This document shows positions 11,080-23,740 of a stretch of 64,000 bases of DNA, piece after piece. The first letter of the stretch is position 1, and each line of letters begins with the position of its first letter. The translations under genes were made by a program, and so were the position numbers. The stretch is from Leptodactylus fallax (Eukaryota > Chordata > Amphibia > Anura > Leptodactylidae): NCBI GenBank assembly GCA_947044405.1, contig CAMRHE010000359.1, forward strand, positions 806,001-870,000, read 5' to 3'. Below the pieces are notes generated by a model. That model was given only the letters and a program-made list of their open reading frames with translations, was not told the DNA's origin and searched no databases.

Positions 11080-12552
11080 TTTGGAAATATATAACCATAT
11101 TTTATTCACAATAGAACAAAGATCACATCAGATAAAGAAAGTTAGACATTTCTCGATTTCATTTAAAAAAAATGAATTTAGAAATGGAATTTTGGACAGG
11201 GCCATGTCTACCGTTGTGTAGAATCCCCTCTTCTTTATACAACAGCCTGGGACTTGAGGAGACCAATAGCTGGAGTTTTAGAAGATGAATTCTTGTCTGA
11301 TAAAGGATTGTAGCTGCTCAACAGTCCAGGGTCGTCTTCGCCAGAATTTTTGTTTCTTAAGACACCAAATGTTTTCCATTGATGAAAGGTCTGGACTGCA
11401 GACAGTCCAGTTTATCACCTGGACTCTACTTCTACAGAGCCATGCTGTTGTGATGGATTCATTGTCTTGATAAAATATTCAAGGCCTTTCCTGAAGGAGA
11501 CACTGCCTGGATGGAAGCATAAGTTGTTCTAAAACCTCTATATTTTGCTCAACTTTGATAGTGCCTATCATTATGTGTAAACTGTCCATGACATGCATTG
11601 ATGCAACCCCATATCATCTGAGATGTAAGCTATTGAACTGTCCGCTGATAACAAGCTGGTTGGTCGCTTTCATCTGGAGTCCACAAGACGTGGTGTCAAT
11701 GGTTTACATAAAGAATTTTAAATATTGATTCATCTGACCCCAGAACAGTTTTCCATTTTGCCTCAGTCCATTTTAAATGAGCTTTGGCTAAAGAAGATGG
11801 CAGCGTTTCTGGATTATGTTGCTATATGGCTTCTTCTTTGCATGATACAGCTTTAACTTGCATTTGTGGGTTACATAGTGAATTGTGCTCACAGTGATCT
11901 GCATTACCAATTCATGTCTGTTTTTCATATAGTACTGTCTGAGGGCCTGTAGATCATGAGCATCCAATATTGACCATCGGCCTAGTCCCTTGTGCAAATG
12001 GATTTATACAAATTCTCAAGTCTTTTGATGATATTATGTACTGTAGATGTTGGGATATTTAAAGTCTTTGCAATTTTATGTTGAGGAACATTATTCTGAA
12101 ATTGTTCTATAATTTTTAGACACAGTTATTTTTCATTAGTACCACTTACTTTTCTAGTTTTTTGTTAACCCTGTCCCAACATTTTGGAAATAAGTTGCTG
12201 CCATCAATTTCTAAATAAGTTATTTTTTTTCAAATGAAATGGAAGAACATCTAATTTTCTTCTTCTGGTATGTGTTCTATGTTCTGTTGTGAATGAAATA
12301 TGGTTATATGAGATTTCCAATTCATTGCATGTATTCTACTAGGATCAGGACAGTAATAATAGTAACTCAATGTCTTTGTAATATTATTCACATATCCTCA
12401 AAACATACTGTATAATCATATCCATCCATATGTATAATATCCTATCCCTCTGTCAATATGTATCCTCACCCTATATCCAGAGCACAATAGTCAGTGCCAT
12501 ATATGCTGGTTTAGAGGAATGGCAAGTATTACATAAATAAAGTTCATTTTAA

Positions 12553-12782
12553 GGCTGAGGCCCCACGTTGCGGAAATGCAGCTTTTTTGTTGCAGATTTT
12601 GCTGCGTTTTTTTGAGTCAAAGCCAAGAATGGCTGCAAAAGGAATGTGAAATATTTAGGAAGCTCTTATAGTCCTACTTTCTGTTCAATCCGCTCTTGGC
12701 TTTGACTCAAAAAACTGCTGATTGCTGAAAAATCTGCAACAAAATAAGCTGCGCTCCCGCAACATGGGGCCTTAGCCTTAAA
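12553..12782. repeat. palindromic element P1 (short form)
   Basis: AAGGCTGAGGCCCCACGTTGCGGAAA at one end and GCAACATGGGGCCTTAGCCTT at the other. The arms include TTGTTGCAGATTTTGCTGCG and TTTTTTGAGTCAAAGCCAAG in both orientations. Confidence 0.9.
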
Positions 12783-12789
12783 GATCCTG

Positions 12790-14320
12790 CTCATTTGCCC
12801 TGCTTAGCATCATCTGGCCCTTTATTAGTTCAGGGAATATGTTACCTCAGTTACCCTCAGGTCCATTTTTAAACCAGACTGTACCCCCTTTTCTGGTCCA
12901 TGTTGACACCACCACAAGCAGGGACCTTCTCCCCTTTTCTGTGTTGTTGAAGAAGTTGAAGGCAGCTGGAGGACTGTCTCAGTTCCTGATCTAAACCAGC
13001 CCCCTTCTCTGTTATGGCTGGTGCAGAAATAGAGGAGGGGACTGACTTAGCTAATGAATTGAGCCAGACAGATAGTCCCCTTCAATCAGAAAAGGAAACC
13101 TTCTGCCTGTGATGGAAAAAAAAGTGGAAGTGGAGGCCGTGGGATCAAGAGAAGGGTGCCAAAGTAAGTTTTATTAATTTACTTTTTCAAATAATCCAAA
13201 TACATTTTTATGTCCCTGGAAACCGTTTTTTAACTTAATAATTATATAGTAATTTATGTATTAGTTAGTGGTAGTTAGTAGTATGTATTAGTTAGTAGTA
13301 GTATGTATTAGTTAGCATGAGGTGTTAGTATTGTGTTTTACAGAATAAATACATGTCTGGTATATAAGCTGGTAGAATAAAATAAAAACATAGAGTAGTA
13401 CTCTCGTGAAAAGGTTTGTTGCCTTGGACAAGATCATGCTGTATAGGAAAGTAATTTGTGGAATTTCTAGTAAGTGAAATATCCTTCGGGTCACGAACCA
13501 ACTGACTTTACTATGTTTACATTACATTGATTATTTCATAGAATATTTTACAACTGACTCAATGACATAGATAAATGTATATCTACAAAGACAGAGGATC
13601 AGTAAGAACTTCTGAAATGTACTTTTTGTACAGGCTTATTTCCTGGTTTAGGACTATAATATATTTAATAAAATATTTTTATCCCCACACATCCCACTGA
13701 ACCTTTCTTACTTCATGTGACAGGTAAACACAGTGCAGGCAGATTGTCCAATATTTGTTCAGGAAAGTTGCTATAACAACCCTTCTTCCATATCTCACGT
13801 CAGTGCATGACACCAAGGCCCTTAGTCATATCTTAGTGACGGCCCATGATCATCTGTGCTCATGGAAACCAACCCCCATTGACAGGACATTACTATACTA
13901 CAAGTAGAACATGGTAGGTTGTGTGTACAAATGTCTTGGAACATGGATCACAAAATATGTATGCAATCTGTAAAGAATCTCTGCAGTGTCTTCAACTATG
14001 GATCAATAACTAAATGGGATGTGATTATACTCCTCAAGGATAAAGTATATACCATCCATACCACGTGACAAAATAAATATACCTAGTTATTAAATTATAC
14101 CAGACTGTTTGCACTTGCACAGCAAAAGCTATATACTACTAGACCATTTTTATTTACTTATTACAGTATGTTTTTACCATACATATGCATGCCACCTGAA
14201 GTTAATTAATAACATTCCACTTTGTCACAAGAACTCTGGAAAGTGTGAATACTTACCAATGTAAAGAAAGCTTTACCAATGGTCAATGTAATTTAGATTA
14301 GATAGATAGCAGTTCTTTCA
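12790..14320. other. unassigned sequence
   Basis: No coding exon supported. A 31-codon frame near 13015 (MAGAEIEEGTDLANELSQTD) stops without a splice signal in frame. Tandem TTAGTTAGTAGTATGTA copies lie near 13250-13320. Confidence 0.4.
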
Positions 14321-14410
14321 CAGGACAGTCTACCTCCTCCCCCAGGGATATTCATCTGTCACCACCATGTTACATACCATATTACAGTGATAAACATTTT
14401 TTTATTTATG

Positions 14411-14665
14411 TTACTCTTGTAGATACTGAGAAAGACAACTTTGGAGTATTATGGAAATGAGAAAGTTGGTGTACTGGAAGCGGGCCTTCAGCTCCCAGAG
14501 GGCTGCTCTTGCGGCTCGAGCAGGATGGGTGATGTCATGCACAGGGTGGTGTAGGCAGTAGATGATAGGGGGGTCCCGCCCCCAGTGCAACAGTTGGCTC
14601 ATTTGCATAAAACTTGTTTTTCTTGAGATCTACAAAAGTGACGTAAGAAAAATATGTTTTATTCC
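14411..14665. repeat. palindromic element, family P7
   Basis: Inverted arms TGTTACTCTTGTAGATACTGAGAAAG and CTTGAGATCTACAAAAGTGACG, with the inner pair GGAAGCGGGCC / GGTCCCGCCCCCAGTGC. Same family as 1425-1685. Confidence 0.75.
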
Positions 14666-14669
14666 CCAT

Positions 14670-15373
14670 GACATAAAATGTTATTAAATTTTTTCTAAAA
14701 ATTCTGTATTGTGCAATTCCTCTCTTGCTCCATCTGAAAATGTATACTAAAATTGACACATTGATACTACCATTACAATTGTCAATGGGGCAGGTCCTTA
14801 AACTCACTGATATTGTCCAATGAAAGCTAACAGTGTCAGAATATGTAGAGATGCACCCTACTGACCAAGGGAAATATATATTTATAAAACAGGCACATCA
14901 GAAAAGCTGTGAGGCCCCATGCACACAATTATATCATAGATCTGTGCTGTAGAGGTGTAATATGGCATCCCCAGACCTTTGCACACATGTTTTTATTTCT
15001 CATAGATTAATAAAAAATCCATGAGAAAAGAAATTGTGGCATGGTACAGGGCATGCCATATTACACATGTACATATAGAATTGCTTCAAGGAGGGAATAC
15101 AGCGCATCATAGAGGCATCACAATGTGTTACGTTGTTTACTGGATGCACAACTTTCTGGGTGCTTCCATATAAGATCTATGAACCTCCAAGTATGTTCAG
15201 GACCTTAGTGCCATGCAGACCTCAGGTCAGATACAAACACACTGATTTTCCAGATTGATTGACCAGGTTGGTTACAGGCAGGCTCAGACAGGCCCACAGG
15301 TGAACCAGTCAATCCTCCGATTGGCCCCTGAGCTAGATGGGTCTCCAGCTCAGTCTAGCATGGCACAGTACAC
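14670..15373. other. unassigned intergenic sequence
   Basis: No exon or clear element seen. Confidence 0.35.
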
Positions 15374-15690
15374 TCATTGGCCCAAATTTACTATTGTGAT
15401 TATGTGGTTATGACTAGACAATGGCGGAAACATGGTACATCTAGTTTGGGCTAACATTTTTTCAACATGCTAGGCATGAAGGTGGGGATTCTCAGAAAAA
15501 GGAGGTGTAGCTTAAATGCAGCAAAATAGTATCAAAAAATTATGGCTTAAAGTAAGCCAACTAAAAGGTGGCATAAATCCAGACTGAACAGTCTAAAGAT
15601 GCACCATATTTATCATCCAGCATAAGTCATGTGATAAATCTGGCATATTTTCAGACTGCCTGTCTAATTACTAGTAAATCTGGGCCATTG
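15374..15690. repeat. palindromic element, family P5
   Basis: Ends ATTGGCCCAAATTTACTA and TAGTAAATCTGGGCCATTGG are inverted copies. A related, worn copy occupies about 19790-20110. Confidence 0.75.
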
Positions 15691-16175
15691 GACTTGATAC
15701 AGATGCTTGTCACACAGCATCTGACCCAGGCTATGTGTCAGTGTAATATATTGGGTAGATTACTTAAGAAACTTCTCCGTTTATTTATATGTACTTTTAT
15801 ATACTGTAGACACATTGGGTAGCCATTATGACCCCTAGGTGCAGAGTCAGGCCAACCAGAACCCTTCTTCTTTGGGCCCCATCTTCTCAATCACACTGTA
15901 GGGGTCCCAATCACTAGTCATCTTTCATCTACTGCTGAAATATACTGCACATTTTGTTGTTGACATGTTAGGAATTACGGGGTAATACTTGCACCTAGCT
16001 GTATAGTGGGCCCCTAGGAGGAATTACTGGTTGGCCCTAGGTACCCAAATTATACTACTGTCGGGTATGGATAATTCATACTCCACAATTCCAGTATTGG
16101 CATATGGTACAACCCAAAGCACTGACAGGCTCCTCTATCACTCCTTAACATGACAAGATACCAGTTGTGCTATAG

Positions 16176-17554
16176 CAGGGGTAGGCAACCTTTTTTGTTC
16201 GGCGGGCCGATTTTAATTAAAAATGTAAGTCTGACGACCCCGAAACTAAAGTCATATACCACAAACCATAACACAGAAGTGCTGCCACCAGGTGCTTTAG
16301 GACACATGCGTTTACTGCTATTTCCTGGGACGCTCCTGTACTTTCCGATTAGAAGCAATGAAAGTCCATGTGCAGCCCCCAATTAGTGGTAAATTGCGGA
16401 ATCCTTATGGTGAATACACACTATGTATCTGGATGCAGATATAGTCTTAGGCCACTGGAACTTTTACTTCAATGTAAAACTGCGTTCACATGGTGCATTT
16501 TTGCACAAAAAAAATGACTGTGTTTTCTGTGCAAAAACACATCCTTAATGCAGAAAACACATCGTTATACAGAATAATGTCCCATAGTGGCCCCTGCACA
16601 CGGTATTATGTCATATAGTGGCCCCTGCACATGGTATTATGTCATATAGTGGCCCCTGCACACCGTATTATGTCACATAGTGGCCCCAGCACACGGTATT
16701 ATGTCATATAGTGGCCCCTGCACATGGTATTATGTCACATAGTGGCCCCTGCACACGGTATTATGTCACACAGTGACCCCAGCACACGGTATTATGTCAT
16801 ATAGTGGCCCCAGCACACTGTATTAGGTCCCATAGTGGTCACCGCACATGGTATTAGGTCCCATAGTGGTCCCCACACACGGTATTAGGTCCCATAGCGG
16901 TCCCCACACACGGTATTAGGTCCCATAGTGGTCCCCGCACACGGTATTAGGTCCCATAACGGCCCCTGCACACGGTATTAGGTCCCATAGCGGTCCCTGC
17001 ACACGGTATTAGGTGCTATAGCGGTCCTTGCACACGGTATTATGTCCCATAGTGGTCCCTGCACACGGTATTATGTTCCATAGCTCTCTTCAGACCCCCG
17101 AGTATAATAAGTGCAGGACCAAGAGAGGTGACAAACATAAAAAAACAATGCTACTCACCTTTTTCTGCGCTCTGCTGCTCTCTTCGGCGCTTTTGCCTGT
17201 AGTCAGCGAACGCTGATTGGGTCTCTGGGGTCACGTTGCGTCATTATGCGTAATGACGCCGGACGTGACCCCTGAGGCCCTGTCAGCTGTCAGAAGCACC
17301 TGCAGATCGCACAGCCGCCACGTAGCGCAGGGAGCAAGGTGAGTATCATTGTTTTTTATGTTTCATCACTTCTCCTAAGTCTCCACTTATTATACTCGGG
17401 AGTCTGAAGAGACCCCACAGTATAATAATAGCAGTTTCGTTTCGGCCATGTTTGGTCTGATCGAAGCTGCTGGGTGAGGACTCGGGCTGCCGTGACAGGG
17501 AAATAAGCCTTGTGTGCCACTCTTGGCATGCATGCCGGGGGTTGCTGACCCCTG
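16176..17554. mobile_element. non-autonomous hAT element, 1379 bp
   Basis: A perfect 8-bp target duplication TGCTATAG stands at 16168-16175 and 17555-17562. The ends CAGGGGTAGGCAACC and GGTTGCTGACCCCTG are imperfect terminal inverted repeats (13 of 15). hAT elements make 8-bp duplications, so the class is well supported. No transposase is visible; about 0.5 kb of the interior is a 31-bp tandem array, and a palindromic segment follows at 17090-17410 (AGACCCCCGAGTATAATAAG ... CTTATTATACTCGGGAGTCT). Confidence 0.93.
16575..17090. repeat. 31-bp tandem array inside the hAT element
   Basis: About 16 copies of a 31-base unit, for example GGCCCCTGCACACGGTATTA followed by TGTCATATAGT. Early copies carry ATGTCATATAGTGGCCCC and later ones AGGTCCCATAGTGGTCCC, so the array shows a left-to-right gradient of variants. 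Confidence 0.92.
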
Positions 17555-17974
17555 TGCTATAGCTACACTGATACAGATTTAATAAAGTCTATTTAACCAA
17601 ACATGTGGGAGCTAAGAAAGCTAGACTTCTTCTACTATCTAATCTTAAAGGAAAACTTCTACTTTGGACAATAATTCACAACATTTAGTACATTAAGAAA
17701 TACGTTAAGAAGTTGATCATCTATGTTGATATGTTGCTTTACTTACTAAAACTGGTTTTGTACTAGATGATGCTTTCATCTCCACTTATTTCTGAACCTA
17801 TATTTAGAATTCTGCTAGTTCCCTTTTACCAGAGGGCAGTGCAGCATAGGAGTTCAGATGACAATGAGGTTGCATCCACACTACATGTTTATAATGCATT
17901 TTTGTAATAGGTAGAAAAACACATTGGAAAAAAGGAATGAATTTTTTTTAAAGGGGCAGGAGTGTTGCCTTTTG

Positions 17975-18440
17975 AGGCTAAGCCCCCACGTTGCGGAAAC
18001 GCAACTTTTTTTGTTGCAGATTTTGCTGTGTTTTTTTGAGCCAAAACCAAGAATGGCTACAAAAGGAATGGGAAATATATAGGAAGCTCTTATAATCCTC
18101 CCTTCTGCTCAGTCCACTCCTGGCTTTGGCTCAAAAAGCCACAGCAAAATCTGCAACAAAAAAAGCTGTGTTTCCGCAAAGTGGGGCCTTAGCCTTAATC
18201 AGTTATCTTTGACAAAAGAGTTGCAGCGCTTTTCACAGAAAGTCAGCAGAGTTTTCCTCTGCGGAATTTCTGCTTCTATTGTACCCATAGGGAAACCGCC
18301 AGCATTTCTGTAGGTATAACTGACATGCTGCACGTGTTTTTGAAATTGCAACATTTCTGCTGCAGGTTTTTTTCTGCAATGTGTGGATGGGATTAGCCAG
18401 AATCCCATCCACTTTGCAGGTACTATAAAACACATGCATT
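17975..18440. repeat. two adjacent P1 palindromic elements
   Basis: A complete short form at about 17975-18200 (GCTAAGCCCCCACGTTGCGGAAACGC ... GTTTCCGCAAAGTGGGGCCTTAGCC) is followed within 20 bases by a partial long form (18215-18440) containing AGAAAGTCAGCAGAGTTTTCCTCTGC and TGGATGGGATTAGCCAGAATC. Confidence 0.88.
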
Positions 18441-18744
18441 TTTTCTGATACGTTTTTCAGCTGTGTTACAAAGACGCATTGTGGGAATGACCTGATGCAG
18501 TTAAAATGTCATCAGTTTTTCAGGGGTATCCAGTCACCATACATTGCCTTGTGGGCATTCAGACAAAAATATTTTCTACCTTTTTAGTGCCAGGCAAAAA
18601 GTGCAGCTAAATCCTCAGCGGTGAAAGTTAGTGGAAAAAAAAAAATCACTGTCACGTAGATTCTGTAATGGTTACTCCAAGGTCACAGGAATTGAACATT
18701 TTAGTAAGGTCATATTCATACGTCCGCATATTGTGGATGTGTAA

Positions 18745-18992
18745 GACTAGGTATTCCGTAGGAGACTGCATCGCAGATTCCGCCTAAAATCGGTGGAGAG
18801 AAAAGTCCTGCATGGAGGACTTTTCTCTGCCATTTTCAGTATAAAATCAGCGGAAACCCCATGGACACCCGGCAGACCTCATTATAGTCTATGGGGTCTG
18901 CGGCTGTCCCAGGTAACCGCTTTCTTAGTGGACGGGTTCACTAGAGTTTGCATGTCGATTGGATCCACATGGGGAACCTAGCATCATACCCA
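18745..18992. repeat. palindromic element P2
   Basis: GACTAGGTATTCCGTAGGAGACTGC at one end; GGGGAACCTAGC at the other. The core GAGAGAAAAGTCCTGCAT / CATTATAGTCTATGGGGTC matches the family. Confidence 0.8.
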
Positions 18993-19329
18993 CGATAATC
19001 ATGGCCAGCATATGACACAGCTCTGCTTATTTTCGGGTGCTGTGTGTGGTTCATCTTTTTTTTATAAATTTTCTATGTCTCTTGGACTTTGAAAAAAAAT
19101 GGACAGCACATGGAAGACATCCATTTTTTCCACAGACCCATAGATGGTGTGATGCATCCTCTTTTGGAGAAAAGTAAGCTAACATGCAATAAGCTTAGAT
19201 CACAAGTCTGACAGCAAGACAGATAATCTGACGTCTGTTTCCAAGGGAGACCAACAACAGTTAGGTATGTGCATACATAGATAGAACACATGAAAAAAAA
19301 AAACAAAAAACTTGTTAGGTAGACATAAA

Positions 19330-20130
19330 TGGTGGAATTCGGCTTAAAGCGGGTGATATAAAGTTACTTGTAGTGTGTTGTACCATTTCTCTGTTAGTCC
19401 TGAAATGTATAAATAACTTGACAAATGGGCGTTTCAGTTTCCCTTGTCAAAGGGGTGTGTCCTTACAGAGTCAGACATTGGCAGTACTGATTGGACAGCA
19501 TCAGACTGTGTAGAAACACGCTCCCAAATGGTAACACCCAGCTGTCAATTTATATATGTTTCTAGGAGGAACAACAGAGGAACTGCACAACATATAGTTC
19601 TACAAAAAGTTTCATCAGGTAAAGGTATTCTATCTGAAAACATAAATGGCATGCAAAAACCACTCGGTGCAAACCTGAACATTAAACTTTACTGACAGTT
19701 TGGGATAAGACTCCCTGCGGCCATTGTTTTGCAGCGTCCATGACCAGTCTGCAGCAATGTATCGCTGATATCAGACAGAATCACTCTGGGGGAGAATTAC
19801 TATTGAAAATACAGATTACTGGCCCGGTTTCCCCCCAAAACTGTCATATATGCTTTACACTGCATTAACTATTTTCTGACCGTTTCTACGCTTGGCATGT
19901 TATGTGGGTGGAATTTACTGTAAAGGAGGCAGGGCTTGTGCGAAAAGGATGTGGCTTAAGATACATCACTTTGCACCAAAAATTCCAAAGAATTTTGGCA
20001 CATTTATTTGTCAGCAACTTTGTGTAAACGTAAACCAGTCTAACAATGCACCAGCTTTATCATTCGGCATCAGTGACTGTGGTAAACCTGGCGCATTTAG
20101 TAGTATCTAGTCTATTCTAGTCTACTCCAG
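19330..20130. other. dispersed-repeat-like sequence, no exon
   Basis: The segment 19790-20110 (ATTACTGGCCCGGTTTCCCC ... GTGGTAAACCTGGCGCATTTAG) resembles P5 elements. The rest shows no coding signal. Confidence 0.35.
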
Positions 20131-20224
20131 AGACTCAACAGAAAAAAGGAGCTTTTCTGCACCATGTGGCCATAGCCTAACAAAATATGAAAATATACAA
20201 AGAACTGCATAAAAATACAAAACG

Positions 20225-20440
20225 GCGTATCTGTGTCAGAGGTTCTGTTTTGTGCATCTGTCACAGGGTCCGTCTAAAATTGTGGACAAAAAAGTCCTGT
20301 ATGCAGTACTTTTCGTCTGACGCAATGATTGGTAGCAATACAGATCCTTGACTGCCCCCATTAGTCAATGGGATCTCTTGGGATCTGATAGTTTCAGTCA
20401 TCTAATGGATCGATCCAGCACAGATGTGAACTTAGCCTTA
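20225..20440. repeat. palindromic element P2, diverged
   Basis: The interior AAAAAAGTCCTGTATGCAGTACTTTTCG and the end GATGTGAACTTAGCC follow the P2 layout with many substitutions. Confidence 0.6.
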
Positions 20441-20616
20441 TATGTAAAGTATCATGCAGTAACTGAACATGTAATGACACTAACATACGATGGACACATG
20501 TGGAGACTGCATTCAAGCTCTGATAGCAGAATAAACTAGACATTGAACTGACGCTGGTCAGTAAGCAGAAGGTGAGCGTAAGAGCAGAAAGAATACATGT
20601 CATAAATATACCGTAC

Positions 20617-20686
20617 CTTCCTCTCGGGTTCTGAGAACATCCTGGGAATGATCCTTACAGGAGCCGGAGGAACATCAGGACATGAG
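20617..20686 (-). CDS. candidate exon of an unidentified minus-strand gene
   Basis: On the minus strand a good acceptor tract (CTCTCCCTATTCGTACTTGTATCAG) is followed by an open frame SCPDVPPAPVRIIPRMFSEP then ERK, ending in phase 0 at the donor AAG|GTACGG. The surrounding 300 bases are GC-richer than the neighbourhood and look unique. Alternatively transcription begins just upstream and translation starts at the internal ATG (MFSEPERK). I do not recognise the protein. Confidence 0.3.
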
Positions 20687-21639
20687 CTGATACAAGTACG
20701 AATAGGGAGAGACTTTTGAACTATGGAAAAAAATCTCCACAGATGCTGACGTCTGTAAGAAGCGTGCAGGCTCCCGCTCTGTCAGGAAAGTAAACAACAC
20801 TGTGATTATGGAAAGAAAGTACATTGGACCAAAACAAGCAGCCGGCATGCAGCAGAGCCCGCGGTGTGTGCAAGGGCTGCAGCTACTCCATATCCAGGCT
20901 GAGGACACTTCCCAGCTTGGACTGAACCCTTACTAATATCTCAGCTTGTAAACAGACAGAGGAGCATCAGTGCCCTGAAAGCTTACACATGTCATATTCT
21001 GCTCAGCCAATAAATGTATTAATATTTGTAAGTGTCTGCCACTATGTATTATACAATATTCCATAACGCCGAAAGTGTATGGTAATCCAAATGGTTCTTT
21101 AGAACTTTAAGGAGTAGTCCGGGATTACAGCAAAGGATCTGCTTTTTTTTTTCCAAAGACAGAATCACTCACATCTGGTATTGTGGCTCAGTCACATCCA
21201 CTTGAATAGCTGCAATACCAAACATAGCCCATGCATAAGGGTGGAGCTATTTCTGGAAAAAAAAGTAGACCTTCTATTCTAAACATGGACAATAGCTTTA
21301 AAATTTCTCATACTGTAGATGAACAGTTCAAGGTCTAGTAACATAATGGGAAAGATTTATTAAGACTGGCATATCATACACCAGTCTTAATAAAGGTCCT
21401 GACTGGCACAGATTGTTATATAGAAACCTGTTCTGAAGAAATCCAGCTGGTTTGCATTTTTTCAGCAAATGCAATAGATCATAAGGCTATGCTATTTATG
21501 CAGTTGTAACAAAAAATATATACCACGCAGTATAAGTTTAACATGGCGCCTACACAGGATGGATCAGTTCAATGCATCCTCTGGGAGTTTTTCTGGCGCA
21601 TACATTAAACTGATAGAAACACCTTGGTGTGAAAGTACT

Positions 21640-22420
21640 CTTAGGCTGAATCCCCACGTTGTGAAAACGCAGCGTTTTTGCCGCTGCAGAAATGCCACAG
21701 CAAAAAACGTTGTGTTTTACAGTACCTGCAAACTGAATGACATTCTGGTGAATCCCATCGCAGACGTTTTTTTGAAAATCGCAGAATGTCAGTTACAACT
21801 GCAGAAATGCCGACAAAAACGCAATAAAAAATGCTGCGCAAAAAAAGTGATGCGTTTCCGCTGCGTTTTTTCCTGCAGCATTTTTTGCTGCATTTAGCTA
21901 CATGGAGCCTTAGGATAAGGCCCCATGTTGTGGCAGCGCAGCATTTTTTGTTGCTGTGGAAATACAGCAGAAAAAATAAAATCCACTGTTTTTTACAATA
22001 ACAGTAAAGTGAATGAGATTTCATTTAATCTCATCCACATATTACAATAAGCAGTGGAAAAGCTGCGTTTTTAGCTCAGGAATTGCAAGCATTTACCCTA
22101 TAGATTTAATAGAGGAAAAAAAAATACAAGAAGGAAAACTCAGCAAAAAATGGAATAAAAAGCATTTTCAGGATAAGGCCCCACATAGCAAAACGCAGCA
22201 AAAATAACGCTGCACAAAATAAAAAGGGGTGGAAACGCATCGTGTTTTTTTACCGCAGTATTTTTCATTGCTTTACCTCTTTGCAGGTACTGTAAAACAC
22301 AGAGTTTTTTTGCTGTGGCAAAAATGCTGCATTTCCACAACATGGGGCTTCAGCCTCAATGTGTTTTTTTCTGCAGCATTTTTTAGCTGCACTTTGCTAA
22401 GTGTGTTCATAGCCTTAGAG
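21640..22420. repeat. cluster of three P1 palindromic elements
   Basis: Three copies abut head to tail: about 21640-21925, 21905-22175 and 22170-22420. Ends such as CTGAATCCCCACGTTGTGAAAACGC, AAGGCCCCATGTTGTGGCAGCGC and AAGGCCCCACATAGCAAAACGC mark the junctions. The open frames on both strands follow from the palindromic structure. Confidence 0.88.
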
Positions 22421-22429
22421 TGAACTGAC

Positions 22430-23580
22430 TCCATAGAGGGTCACCTCACTCAGAACCCTGTGTAAGGCAGACTGGAGGGCTGCAGTAAACTGTGGCTCTC
22501 TGCTTTGGTTTCTTCAACCCCCTGAGGACACATTTGATGATTTTCTTTGACGTGATTTTCTGATTTAATTTCTGTTTTTTCTCTCCCTATTTTTCAAAAT
22601 CTATAACTTTTTTTAAAATTATTTTTGCATCAACATAGCCATATGAAACTTGTTCCTTTCAGGACAAGTATATTTTAATTCTAACCATACAATTTTCAAT
22701 ATAATGTATTACAAAACAGGAAAAAAATATAATTGTGGGACAAAAATGGGAAAAAAAAGTTATTCTGCCATTGATTTTTGCTGATTTTGTCTGATCATAG
22801 CAATTATAAATTTATAAAGTTTTTTTGTATAATACTTTAAAAAAAATTTAAAAATTTTAGAAAAATTAGCTTTGCATCGCCATATTCTGACACACATTTT
22901 TATACTAACACATTTTATATAGCTTATACAGAACTGGGTAAAGGGCTATTTACTAGTATTACTAGTACCATTATGGAGTACATATGATTTTTTTGATAAT
23001 TTTTCCCATTTTAAAATGTTGAGTTTACACACAAAGATTTCTGACCAATTAGACCAAATTTAGAACTAGTAAAGCTGACCCTTCATATGAGATAGCATAT
23101 ATCTGACAGCTATTTCAACAACTTGGCTAAGCATGCATGTTTAGTTCAGTAATGAAAAGGGATTATGCCGCTGCCAGACACCTCTGACAGCGGCTTATCT
23201 TTTACAAAAACAAAACCCTATACACAAGCAGCAGATTTCTCCACGGTGGATTTTAGGATATGCTGTGGCTCAAACTCACAACATATTTATCATTTTGGAC
23301 TATACAAGGTTTTTATGTAGATTATTTCTTTGGACATTTAGATCTATATATGAGCTGTAGACACAAAACTATAAGAAAATATGGTAAATTACGACTACCT
23401 ACTGTATATGAATTAGGTATGACCTGAATTTATGTTTTTAGCAGGTTCAGTCTCTGAAACTTTTATAAATGGTGGTAACTGGGGTATATGTTGTTCTCAG
23501 TAGACAGTTATCTGCACATAAGTGGCCATGTTCCATGGAAGTGAATGCAGGAAACACCAGAGGTTGGACAAAATAACAAG
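22430..23580. repeat. AT-rich dispersed repeat, degraded
   Basis: Begins CCCCCTGAGGACACATTTGATG and contains TTTTTCAAAATCTATAACTTTTTT, resembling the family at 26650-27365. No exon. Confidence 0.45.
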
Positions 23581-23584
23581 AACA

Positions 23585-23740
23585 TCCCTAGTACAATGGG
23601 ACAGAGTACCCTTCCCGCAAGGGCTTACAATCTATGAGGAAAGAAGGATGGTGTGGTGGCAGCAGAGTTATTGAAGGTTGTAGGCCTTCCTGAAGAGGTG
23701 AGTCTTCAGGGTCCTCTTGAAGGTTTTGATTGTCGGTGGC
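23585..23740 (-). mobile_element. short LINE 3' fragment
   Basis: ACTCTGTCCCATTGTAC, CAAGGGCTTACAATCTATGAGG and GTTGTAGGCCTTCCTGAAGAGGTGAGTC match the tail of the fragment at 10430-10620. Confidence 0.75.

Larger units (their letters stand above)
10284..12330. mobile_element. mariner/Tc1-like element (family B), degraded and split by a LINE fragment
   Basis: The left terminal repeat (AATTCCTAAACAGCTGAGTAAAATG ... AAGAATATAAT) stops at about 10335 and resumes at about 11072 with ATAATGATTTGGAAATATAT. The right end (12240-12325) is the inverse: TATGTGTTCTATGTTCTG ... GAGATTTCCAATTCATTGCA. The interior is a minus-strand transposase remnant too worn to translate. A second member is at 29415-31885. 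Confidence 0.8.

Noticed and set aside
13015..13160. Short acidic frame MAGAEIEEGTDLANELSQTD
   Set aside because: A stop follows after 31 codons and no splice donor exists in frame before it; no conserved motif.
17330..17350. Strong donor-like GGTGAGTATC
   Set aside because: It lies inside the hAT element, in an inverted segment, with no coding frame leading into it.
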